Positions 5,929 to 11,175 of a stretch of DNA of 11,175 nucleotides are shown here, piece after piece (positions within the stretch are counted from its first letter, which is position 1; every line of letters starts with the position of its first letter). The notes under the pieces are model-generated. The model made no database searches. It worked only from the letters and a program-made list of their open reading frames with translations, and was not told where the DNA came from. The translations under genes and the position numbers were made by a program. The DNA comes from Fimbriimonadaceae bacterium (GTDB lineage Bacteria > Armatimonadota > Fimbriimonadia > Fimbriimonadales > Fimbriimonadaceae). The stretch lies in the NCBI GenBank assembly GCA_022842565.1, contig JALHPH010000020.1, positions 1 through 11,175 on the forward strand. Direction: 5' to 3'.

Positions 5929-6926
5929 GCCCGGAACTTCCTCCACTCCTCCAGAACCTGCATCGGAAGGCCCTTGCCCACGGCTTCGATGACGGTGAGC
6001 GCGGCTTGCTCCAGGTTGGGCGCAGCCCCGGCCAGGAACACGACCGCGGCCGCGTTCGGAACCATCGCGTGCAAGCGGTCTAGGCTGCGGCCCGAAATCC
6101 CCTCGACCAGCGCGTCAGAGTTTTCCGGGACCGTTGCTTGGGCGGCGTATTCTTCGAGCGGGATCGTCTCCATGCCGAACGTCTCGGGCTCCACGGAGAA
6201 GTAGTGCACTCCGTTTTCGGAGGCGTAGGCCACCCGGCTGGGGCCGCTGGCCGAGATCTCATCAAGTCCGTTATCGCCGTGAACCACCCACGAATGATCC
6301 GTTCCGAGCAGTGCAAGCGCCTCGGCGACCGGCCGAAGCAGCACGGTTTTGCTGACGCCAATCAGCTGTCGGCGTGCGCCCGCTGGGTTCAGCAGGGGAC
6401 CAAGGACATTAAAGATAGTGCGGAAGCCGAGCTGCTTGCGCACCGGCCCAACCGATTTGAGCGCGGAGTGGAACTTGGGAGCAAAGAAGAACCCGATTCC
6501 GATCTCTCGGAGTGATGCATAGGGATCGGCTTCCAGATCGATCCCGAGGGCTTCGAGGACATCGGCGCTGCCGCACGTGCTGGTGACCGACCGATTGCCG
6601 TGCTTGGCCACCTTAACACCGCATGCCGTCGCCAAGATCGCCGCGCCCGTACTCAGGTTCAGCGTGCTAGGACCGCCGCCCATGCCGCAGGTGTCCACAA
6701 TTTCGAGCAGATCCTCGGGAGCGGGGTCTAGCCTGGCTCGAATGACTTCGGCAAAGCCAGCCAAAAGTCCGGGCGTGTAACCAGCGAGTTCTAAGGAAGC
6801 GAGTAGCGCGCCGAGCTGGGAATCGGTCCAAGCGCCCTCCATAATGCTGGTCATCACCCCTCGTGCTTCGGCTCGATCGAGCGGTTCATGCTCCATCACC
6901 CGGCGAAGCGATTCAATTGGCCCCAT
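5925..6926 (-). CDS. trpD: Anthranilate phosphoribosyltransferase
   Basis: Transfers phosphoribose from PRPP to anthranilate, the step before TrpF. The 333-residue protein has the full two-domain layout: an N-terminal helical domain (about 1-70), then the PRPP loop DTCGMGGGPSTLNLST (78-93), KHGNRS (108-113), GSADVLEALG (119-128), PVRKQLGFRTIFN (161-173), LGPLLNPAG (175-183) and the metal-binding Asp-Glu pair in GLDEIS (220-225). The PRPP loop departs from the common GTGGDG-x-x-TFN: Met replaces Thr, Gly stands where Asp is usual, and one residue is missing. ATG at 6924-6926 has no real Shine-Dalgarno; the mRNA is probably near-leaderless. It is first in the overlapping D-C-F operon. trpE, trpG, trpA and trpB are not in the window. 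Confidence 0.97.
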   Translation of the reverse strand: MGPIESLRRVMEHEPLDRAEARGVMTSIMEGAWTDSQLGALLASLELAGYTPGLLAGFAEVIRARLDPAPEDLLEIVDTCGMGGGPSTLNLSTGAAILATACGVKVAKHGNRSVTSTCGSADVLEALGIDLEADPYASLREIGIGFFFAPKFHSALKSVGPVRKQLGFRTIFNVLGPLLNPAGARRQLIGVSKTVLLRPVAEALALLGTDHSWVVHGDNGLDEISASGPSRVAYASENGVHYFSVEPETFGMETIPLEEYAAQATVPENSDALVEGISGRSLDRLHAMVPNAAAVVFLAGAAPNLEQAALTVIEAVGKGLPMQVLEEWRKFRA

Positions 6927-6935
6927 AGAGATCCG

Positions 6936-6941
6936 ATTGTA
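6936..6941 (-). promoter_or_regulatory. -10 box of the trpDCF promoter
   Basis: The minus strand reads TACAAT, five of six consensus matches, ending 9 bases before the trpD ATG. Predicted transcription starts about 3 bases upstream of the ATG. No recognisable -35 lies at 16-18 bases. The fit between -10 position, missing Shine-Dalgarno and start codon supports a near-leaderless mRNA. Confidence 0.5.
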
Positions 6942-6968
6942 CTGTGAATGAGTTGGGCCAATTTTGAG

Positions 6969-6974
6969 TAGAAT
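6969..6974 (+). promoter_or_regulatory. -10 box of the nuoA promoter, predicting a leaderless mRNA
   Basis: TAGAAT (five of six consensus) ends 6 bases before the nuoA ATG, so the expected +1 is the A of the ATG itself. No Shine-Dalgarno sequence precedes the start. No good -35 hexamer is visible at 16-18 bases. It is back to back with the trpD promoter within a 54-base gap. Confidence 0.5.
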
Positions 6975-6980
6975 CCGATC

Positions 6981-7460
6981 ATGAGCGTCGACTTCACGCC
7001 CATTCTGATCCTTGCGGTGGTGGCTGCCACCATTTGTGGCGCGATGGTAACCCTGAGCTGGGTGCTCGGGCCCAAAAAAGCGACTCCGTACAAGGAGTCA
7101 CCCTATGAGTGCGGAGTTGCGCCAAGCGGAGACGCCCGCGAGCGATTCCCTATCAAATTCTTCTTGGTGGCGATGATTTTCATCCTGTTTGACATTGAAG
7201 TCGTGTTCCTTTGGAGCTGGTTCACCGTGTTTGTCAACCCCGGCATGGGTTCGCCTGCGTTGGATCTGCAGTTCCAGACTTTCAGCCTCATCGCATTCCT
7301 CGTCTATATGGTGCTGTGGATCATTGGCGACTGGTATGTGCTGAAGATCGATGCACTCAACTGGGAAGAAGAGGTTTCGCTTTCGGCAAGCAAGCTCGGC
7401 GATGAATTGCCTGGCCCCACTGAGGTCCTGAATCCTGTTCCTGCCGGGGGGCGGGTCTAA
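6981..7460 (+). CDS. nuoA: NADH-quinone oxidoreductase subunit A (NuoA/NdhC)
   Basis: Membrane-arm subunit of respiratory complex I at the junction with the quinone site. The 159-residue protein has three hydrophobic helices (about 6-28, 57-81, 99-121). The conserved first loop carries YECG (42-45), and the second helix has [20 protein letters not shown] (55-74) with the conserved Asp71 and Glu73. The C-terminal tail (about 130-159, rich in Glu, Pro and Gly) is somewhat longer than in the shortest homologues. The ATG at 6981 is preceded by a -10 box at leaderless spacing. It is followed after 3 bases by nuoC; nuoB, usually between them, is absent. Confidence 0.96.
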   Translation: MSVDFTPILILAVVAATICGAMVTLSWVLGPKKATPYKESPYECGVAPSGDARERFPIKFFLVAMIFILFDIEVVFLWSWFTVFVNPGMGSPALDLQFQTFSLIAFLVYMVLWIIGDWYVLKIDALNWEEEVSLSASKLGDELPGPTEVLNPVPAGGRV

Positions 7461-7463
7461 AAC

Positions 7464-8072
7464 ATGCCCGATCCAATGGTCGGCGAGGAGCGATTGGAAG
7501 CCGTTCGGGTTCGCGAGCGCTTCCCGAACGCCATTTTGAAGGTGAAGGAGTATCGGGGAGACACCTTTCTCTGCATTCGCCGCGAATCGCTTCGCGATGT
7601 CATCAGTTTTCTGAAGCACGATCCGGAGCTTCAATATTCCTATTTCAGTGAATGTGTCGGTGCTGACTACAGCACCTGGACCCACCAGCGAGATTTCGCA
7701 GAGAGCGAGCGCTTCGAGGTGATCTACAACTTGATGTCGCTGAAGCACTACTCGCGCATCTTTGTGAAGGTCGCGGTCAACGACGGCGACATCGTAGACA
7801 GCATCAAGGACATCTTTTTGGGCGCTGAATACCCCGAACGCGAAATCTGGGACCTCTTTGGAGTGGTCTTTAGAGGCAACGAGCAGACCGAACGGTTCTT
7901 GCTGCCAGACGACTGGATCGGATTCCCGCTGCGGAAAGAGTATCCGCTGGGCGGCGAGGACGTTCTCTTTGACAAAGAAACCAGAGGTCCAGCGGTTGAG
8001 GATGTCTCGATGCCGCACGCTGGCGAGAGCTTCGACGGCAAAACAGGTTCGGAAGACGTTTCCGGCCGGTAA
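7464..8072 (+). CDS. nuoC: NADH-quinone oxidoreductase subunit C (NuoC)
   Basis: Peripheral-arm 30-kDa subunit of complex I that packs against NuoD and NuoB. The 202-residue protein contains the family signature PEREIWDLFGVVFRGNE (124-140) and ERFLLPDDWIGFPLRKEYP (143-161). The upstream half (20-120) has the expected alpha/beta pattern. It is a stand-alone NuoC, not the NuoCD fusion of enterobacteria. ATG at 7464 lies 3 bases after the nuoA stop; upstream bases are G-rich (GGGGGGCGGG) but without a clean Shine-Dalgarno, so coupling to nuoA is likely. The charged tail (172-202) is poorly conserved in such proteins. The next plus-strand gene is a pseudopilin, not nuoD. Confidence 0.96.
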   Translation: MPDPMVGEERLEAVRVRERFPNAILKVKEYRGDTFLCIRRESLRDVISFLKHDPELQYSYFSECVGADYSTWTHQRDFAESERFEVIYNLMSLKHYSRIFVKVAVNDGDIVDSIKDIFLGAEYPEREIWDLFGVVFRGNEQTERFLLPDDWIGFPLRKEYPLGGEDVLFDKETRGPAVEDVSMPHAGESFDGKTGSEDVSGR

Positions 8073-8159
8073 TTTTTACGCGCCCGTAAAAAAACTTTGG
8101 AACAAGTCCAGGGTGATTTCGTCCTACCGGATACAGGGCGTACCATGTCTTTGTTAAGG

Positions 8160-8186
8160 AAGTTCCCGCTTCGGAAAACTTTTTTT
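8160..8186 (+). terminator. Candidate intrinsic terminator of the nuoA-nuoC unit
   Basis: An imperfect stem (AAGTTCCCG at 8160-8168 with CGGAAAACTT at 8172-8181, one mismatch and one bulged base, 3-nt loop) runs into a seven-T tract at 8180-8186. The T/A tracts at 8175-8193 also lie where an UP element of the downstream promoter would be, so the sequence may serve both roles. Confidence 0.45.
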
Positions 8187-8207
8187 GAAAAAAGTATGGC
8201 CCGACCC

Positions 8208-8236
8208 TTGCACTCAGAGAAATTGTGTCGTATGAT
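8208..8236 (+). promoter_or_regulatory. Sigma-70-type promoter for the pseudopilin gene
   Basis: TTGCAC (8208-8213) is separated by exactly 17 bases from TATGAT (8231-8236), which matches five of six -10 positions. A/T tracts just upstream (8175-8196) lie at UP-element distance. Expected transcription start is near 8243, leaving a leader of about 110 bases. This is the best-formed promoter in the window. Confidence 0.65.
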
Positions 8237-8242
8237 GCTGGG

Positions 8243-8352
8243 ACCTTTGACCTCGGTTAAGGGCGACATCATATGCGGAGCAGGCCACTTCTGAGTGGTT
8301 TGAAGTCTGCGAAGCCAAGGGACCGGCTCAAAAATGCCCAAAAGGAATAATA
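8243..8352 (+). promoter_or_regulatory. Structured 5' leader of the pseudopilin mRNA
   Basis: A predicted untranslated leader of about 110 bases. It can form a hairpin at 8244-8262 (CCTT...AAGG with a bulge) and a second at 8280-8310 (GCAG/CTGC and ACTTC/GAAGT with a 3-nt bulge and 10-nt loop); CCACT/AGTGG at 8285-8298 is an alternative. It ends with AAGGA seven bases before the start codon. I match it to no known riboswitch class. Confidence 0.35.
8246..8260 (+). promoter_or_regulatory. Operator-like motif TTTGACCTCGGTTAA, copy 2
   Basis: Near-palindrome TTGACC-2-GGTTAA lying just downstream of the predicted transcription start (about +4 to +18), a position where a bound repressor would block initiation. 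It differs at one base from the copy upstream of the ABC exporter operon. It also forms part of the first leader hairpin, so it may act as RNA instead. Confidence 0.35.
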
Positions 8353-9279
8353 ATGATGAAGCGCAAGGCGTTCACGCTTATTGAACTTCTCGTCGTCATT
8401 GCGATCATCGCGATCCTCGCGGCGATCCTCTTCCCTGTGCTCAGCCAAGCGCGCGAAGCTGCCAAGGACACCACAGTCCTGAGCAACGTCAAGCAAAACG
8501 GTCTGGCTTCGATCATGTACGCCGGCGACGTGGACGACACGTTCCCGCTCAGCGTGCGGTTCTCGAGCAATGCTGACTTCGACATGTGGCAAGGCATGTG
8601 CCAACCCTACGTGAAGAACTGGGCTCTGTTCCAGCACCCGAAGGTCAAGCAATTCCCACCGACAACTCCGATCAACCCCTGGTTCTACCAGTCGCGATCG
8701 CACTGGGGTATGCCGCTGCGCGCAGCAGCGCACAACGTCGCTGCAACCAGCGCCGCTAGCGGTAATGCGTTCTTCTTCCAGTCGACTTCGATGACCAACA
8801 GTCAACAGCGCCGCTTCGACGGTATCGCAGGCGTTGGTTTTGCGACTGGCGTGACCTGGGGTAACCAGATCACTGCTCCTTCGCTCAGCGTGAGCGCTGT
8901 GAACAATCCGTCCGACATGGTGATGATCTCGGAAGGCGGTCTATGGAACTACGGTTGGGGCTTCGTTCCAGCTGCTAACGTCATGAACTACTTCTGGCTG
9001 AACGGCACCTGGGTTGACCCAACCCTGAACGTCTTCTCCGGCACCAACTACATTGGCCCCCACGCTCGCAAGCGAAAGACCCGATGCGCCGGTGGCGATG
9101 ACCCCAAGGGTGCTGACGGATTCCCAAGCTGCGACGGCGGCCTCCCCTGGCCAGACGGTTCCACGAACTACGTGGCAACTGACGGTTCGGCTAAGGCTGT
9201 CAAGTGGCGCGGCGGAATCACCGAAGGCATCGACCTTGGTGGTGGCACGTTCGCTCTGAAGCGACTGTGGCCCAACTAA
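8353..9279 (+). CDS. Type IV pilin-like (pseudopilin) protein with prepilin cleavage motif and modified H-X9-DG C-terminus
   Basis: A secreted or surface pilin-like protein of 308 residues. The N-terminus [15 protein letters not shown] is a prepilin signal: cleavage is expected between Ala6 and Phe7, leaving N-methylated Phe1 and the conserved Glu5 (Glu11 here), followed by the hydrophobic assembly helix (7-30). The C-terminal region fits the H-X9-DG type common in Planctomycetes and Armatimonadetes (GPH at 235-237, [12 protein letters not shown] at 270-281). Here, however, His237 and the Asp-Gly pair (277-278) are 39 residues apart because of an Asp/Gly-rich insert with two cysteines (245, 260). 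A second ATG follows at once; AAGGA is well spaced. It has its own promoter and is followed after 23 bases by a lipoprotein gene. Whether it forms fibres or serves secretion cannot be told. Confidence 0.93.
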   Translation: MMKRKAFTLIELLVVIAIIAILAAILFPVLSQAREAAKDTTVLSNVKQNGLASIMYAGDVDDTFPLSVRFSSNADFDMWQGMCQPYVKNWALFQHPKVKQFPPTTPINPWFYQSRSHWGMPLRAAAHNVAATSAASGNAFFFQSTSMTNSQQRRFDGIAGVGFATGVTWGNQITAPSLSVSAVNNPSDMVMISEGGLWNYGWGFVPAANVMNYFWLNGTWVDPTLNVFSGTNYIGPHARKRKTRCAGGDDPKGADGFPSCDGGLPWPDGSTNYVATDGSAKAVKWRGGITEGIDLGGGTFALKRLWPN

Positions 9280-9302
9280 AGAGAAAGGTAAAGTAAAGTC
9301 GT

Positions 9303-9515
9303 ATGAAGAAAACCATCGGAATTCTCATTGCAGCTTTCGCAATCGTTCTTGCCGGATGTGAGTCCGGACCTGGCAAGCTTGAAGGCCCTAGCGCCGAAGA
9401 GCTGAAGGCAAATCCTCCCACAATGGAAGGAACTGCTAGCCCAGGTGGCGGTGGAGCTGCAGCAAGCGGCGACGCTGGCAATGCTGCCAACCAAGCCTCG
9501 GGCACGACCAAGTAA
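9303..9515 (+). CDS. Small Gly/Ala-rich lipoprotein
   Basis: A 70-residue protein with a lipoprotein signal: MKK, a hydrophobic core (5-17) and lipobox LAGC ending at Cys19. The mature part would be about 52 residues, anchored by lipid at Cys19, low in hydrophobic residues and rich in Gly, Ala, Pro and Ser (notably GGGG and AAAS), so probably disordered. The function is unknown. It sits 23 bases downstream of the pseudopilin with no terminator between, so the two are co-transcribed. AAAGG lies about 14 bases upstream of the ATG, a distant Shine-Dalgarno. A strong terminator follows within 30 bases. Such small lipoproteins are easily missed, but the signal peptide and position make it a credible gene. 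Confidence 0.82.
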   Translation: MKKTIGILIAAFAIVLAGCESGPGKLEGPSAEELKANPPTMEGTASPGGGGAAASGDAGNAANQASGTTK

Positions 9516-9540
9516 CCCTCGCGGGTAACTTAAACCTGAG

Positions 9541-9577
9541 AGAGCGTTGAGGATTTTCCTCAACGCTCTTTCTCTTT
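9541..9577 (+). terminator. Strong rho-independent terminator after the lipoprotein gene
   Basis: A perfect 13-bp stem (AGAGCGTTGAGGA at 9541-9553 with its reverse complement at 9557-9569) with a TTT loop is followed by the T-rich TTCTCTTT. It ends the pseudopilin-lipoprotein transcript and isolates it from nuoD. Confidence 0.92.
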
Positions 9578-9608
9578 GTGCCCGCATGCGCTTCTGGGGC
9601 GCACGCGG

Positions 9609-9614
9609 TAGACT
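9609..9614 (+). promoter_or_regulatory. Candidate -10 box for nuoD
   Basis: TAGACT (four of six consensus matches, with the key first TA and last T present) lies 17 bases before the nuoD ATG, just after the strong terminator. nuoD must have its own promoter if that terminator works. No convincing -35 is seen (ATGCGC at 17 bases). Confidence 0.3.
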
Positions 9615-9631
9615 CGCCCAAAGGCAACGAG

Positions 9632-10849
9632 ATGAGCCAGAACACCTTCCTACCCTCCACCGAAACCGTGTTCCAGCGGACTGGCGAAAACACGATGGTC
9701 GTGAACATGGGTCCTCAGCACCCATCCACCCACGGCGTGCTGCGCGTGATTTGCGAGCTTGAGGGCGAAACCATCGTTCAGTGCAAATGCGTGATCGGAT
9801 ACCTCCATACTGGAATGGAGAAAGAGGCCGAGTATCAGCAGTATCACAAGTGCGTGGTCATGACTGACCGCATGGACTACCTAAACGCCAACGGCAACAA
9901 CCTGGCTCATGCGCTGGCTGTTGAGAAGCTGCTTGGAATTGAGGTGCCGAAGCGTGGTCAGTACCTGCGCGTCATCCTAGCCGAATTGAGCCGCGTTGCT
10001 AGCCACTGTGTCTGGCTCGGAACGCACGCGCTCGACCTCGGGGCCATGACCCCGTTCTTCTACATCATGCAGCAGCGCGAGCAGATCCTCGATATGTTCG
10101 AGATGTTCAGCGGCGTGCGCATGATGCCCAGCTGGATCGTCCCCGGCGGCTTGCGAGGAGACATGCCCGAGGGTTTCGACCGCAAGCTCACCACCTTTCT
10201 GGCCGGATTCAGAGCGGAGCTACAGGTGGTCGAAAATCTGCTGGTCGAAAACCCAATTTGGATGGAGCGAACGCAGCACGTGGGCGTGCTCACCGGGCAG
10301 CAAGCGCTCGAACTCGGCTGCAGCGGCCCCATCGCCCGCGCCAGTGGCGTGAACTGGGATCTCCGTAAGTCCAATCCTTATTGCAGCTACGAAGATTTTG
10401 ATTTCCAAGTGCCACTCGGTCAGCATGGCGACAGCTACGACCGGTTCTTGGTCCGAATCGCCGAGATGAAGGAGAGCTGCAAAATTCTGGAGCAAGCGAT
10501 TGCCAATCTACCGAGCGGCGAATGCAACACCGCGGATCGAAAGGTCGCCCCTCCTCCCCGTCACGAGCTTGACAACTCCATGGAGTCCCTCATCCACCAC
10601 TTCAAGTTGTGGACCGAGGGGTTCCACCCACCTGTCGGCGAGGCGTATGCAGGCATCGAAGGAAGCAAAGGCGAGCTTGGCTTCTATATGATCAGCGACG
10701 GATCGAACCGGCCCTACCGCTGGCACGAGCGACCCAGCAGCTTCATGAATCTGAAATCGCTGGAAGTGATGGCTCAGGGTCGCTTGCTGGCCGACGTGAT
10801 CGCCATCATCGGGTCGATCGACATCGTTCTGGGCGAAATCGACCGGTAG
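9632..10849 (+). CDS. nuoD: NADH-quinone oxidoreductase subunit D (NuoD)
   Basis: The 49-kDa subunit of complex I that, with NuoB, forms the ubiquinone/menaquinone reduction chamber. From ATG at 9632 it is 405 residues. MGPQHPSTHGVLR (26-38) carries His34, and DRMDY (79-83) carries Tyr83, equivalent to the quinone-contacting His38 and Tyr87 of Thermus Nqo4. Also visible are GYLHTGMEK (56-64), LSRVASH, ASGVNWDLRK, PLGQHGD, the FHPPVGEAY/GELGFY block and the terminal DR. The frame extends upstream to GTG 9578, but that lies in the tail of the terminator; ATG 9632 has AAAGG seven bases upstream and gives the usual N-terminus. It is separated from nuoA-nuoC by the pseudopilin unit, and followed by htpX instead of nuoE/F/G. 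Confidence 0.97.
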   Translation: MSQNTFLPSTETVFQRTGENTMVVNMGPQHPSTHGVLRVICELEGETIVQCKCVIGYLHTGMEKEAEYQQYHKCVVMTDRMDYLNANGNNLAHALAVEKLLGIEVPKRGQYLRVILAELSRVASHCVWLGTHALDLGAMTPFFYIMQQREQILDMFEMFSGVRMMPSWIVPGGLRGDMPEGFDRKLTTFLAGFRAELQVVENLLVENPIWMERTQHVGVLTGQQALELGCSGPIARASGVNWDLRKSNPYCSYEDFDFQVPLGQHGDSYDRFLVRIAEMKESCKILEQAIANLPSGECNTADRKVAPPPRHELDNSMESLIHHFKLWTEGFHPPVGEAYAGIEGSKGELGFYMISDGSNRPYRWHERPSSFMNLKSLEVMAQGRLLADVIAIIGSIDIVLGEIDR

Positions 10850-10898
10850 AACTGAAGGACTTTGGGCGCAAGGCGGCTCAGTTTGGCACGTTTGTTTA

Positions 10899-10910
10899 TA
10901 CGTAAACGTA
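10899..10910. promoter_or_regulatory. Palindromic A/T-rich element upstream of htpX
   Basis: TACGT-AA-ACGTA is a perfect inverted repeat. It overlaps a second one, GTTTA-TACG-TAAAC (10894-10907). It is followed by TATAAG (10913-10918), a candidate -10 without a clear -35. This would place an operator across the promoter of htpX, a gene that in many bacteria responds to envelope stress. Regulatory function is inferred. Confidence 0.35.
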
Positions 10911-10942
10911 ATTATAAGTAACAAGCCCTTTCTGGATTGAAC

Positions 10943-11175
10943 ATGAAACGAATCGCGCTGTTTATACTCACCAACATCCTGATCCTCACGATGCTTACCA
11001 TCGTCGTTCAGGTTTTCGGTCTTCGGCCTTACCTAACGAGCAACGGGTATGACCTGCCTAGTCTGCTGATCTTTGCGGCCGTTCTCGGCTTTGGCGGAGC
11101 GTTCATTTCGCTCGCCATGTCGAAGTGGGCAGCCAAGTGGAGCATGGGCGTGCAAGTGCTCGACCCCAATGCAAA
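10943..11175 (+). CDS. htpX: Membrane-bound zinc metalloprotease HtpX, N-terminal part (runs off the right edge)
   Basis: An inner-membrane M48 protease involved in quality control of membrane proteins. Only the first 77 codons are present. The sequence opens MKRIALFILTNILILTMLT and continues through RPYLTSNGYDLPSLLIF to GFGGAFISLAMSKWAAKWSMG and then VQVLDP. This is the standard HtpX N-terminus with two transmembrane helices (about 4-26 and 41-61). The HExxH zinc motif lies beyond the window, so catalytic competence cannot be judged. ATG at 10943 has only a weak upstream GGAT; there is no alternative start. It lies 93 bases after nuoD and probably has its own A/T-rich promoter. The match to the family is strong despite truncation. 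Confidence 0.93.
   Translation, partial: MKRIALFILTNILILTMLTIVVQVFGLRPYLTSNGYDLPSLLIFAAVLGFGGAFISLAMSKWAAKWSMGVQVLDPNA

Noticed and set aside
7098..8018. Long minus-strand open frame of 306 codons opposite nuoA and nuoC.
   Set aside because: It is the mirror of two well-recognised complex I genes. Its start has no ribosome binding site and its composition is that of an antisense frame.
8073..8094. Inverted repeat TTTTTACG-CGCC-CGTAAAAA directly after the nuoC stop, considered as a terminator.
   Set aside because: The stem has only two G-C pairs and is followed by A residues on the plus strand, not T. The structure at 8160-8186 is a better terminator.
8261..8330. Possible c-di-GMP (GEMM) riboswitch, because GCGAAGCCAAGGGACC resembles the GCAAAGCCACGGG part of that class.
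   Set aside because: The first half lacks the GGCAAACC-type strand and the matching P2 stem; the surrounding bases fold into an unrelated hairpin. The similarity is one short stretch only.
9578..9631. Longer NuoD starting at GTG 9578.
   Set aside because: That start lies in the tail of the strong terminator and adds 18 residues absent from the family; ATG 9632 has a well-placed AAAGG.

Overview
The window looks like a bacterial chromosome of moderately high GC content. The best guess is Armatimonadota (a Fimbriimonadia-like lineage) or another phylum in which pseudopilins with an H-X9-DG C-terminus are abundant. This rests on a 308-residue pseudopilin of that type, an ABC-2 exporter paired with a helical-repeat protein, and frequent weak or non-ATG starts. 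The lineage is inferred, not proven. I see no IS element, CRISPR array, tRNA or phage gene.

Layout. Positions 1-4266 are all on the minus strand. In transcription order they hold a three-gene ABC exporter operon (ATPase, six-helix permease, TPR-like anchored protein), then a gene for the signal recognition particle RNA, then the first 331 codons of dnaX, which runs off the left edge. The SRP RNA-dnaX adjacency is also found in other bacteria such as Bacillus. The 295-base gap at 4267-4561 holds a candidate terminator, a candidate -10 element, a palindrome in the exporter leader and an operator-like motif. Positions 4562-6926 (minus) are a tightly overlapping trpD-trpC-trpF block of tryptophan biosynthesis. 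Its trpF start is not a normal start codon and its trpC start is probably TTG.

A 54-base divergent promoter region at 6927-6980 separates trpD from nuoA. Both -10 boxes sit so close to the start codons that leaderless mRNAs are likely. On the plus strand follow nuoA and nuoC (complex I subunits, 3 bases apart, with no nuoB between them). Next comes a self-contained unit of a pseudopilin and a small lipoprotein, with its own promoter upstream and a strong terminator downstream, then nuoD. The window ends in the first 77 codons of htpX, a membrane zinc protease.

How the parts fit. Most of the window is housekeeping: replication clamp loader, protein targeting, tryptophan synthesis, respiration and membrane quality control. 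The accessory-looking parts are the ABC exporter with its unassigned third protein and the pseudopilin/lipoprotein pair splitting the nuo cluster. A 15-base near-palindromic motif (TTTGACCTYGGTTAA) occurs upstream of both accessory units in the same orientation. I did not find a clear-cut new system. The most interesting items are the split nuo cluster lacking nuoB, the cryptic trpF start, the leaderless divergent promoters, the unusual SRP RNA 5' hairpin and the shared upstream motif.
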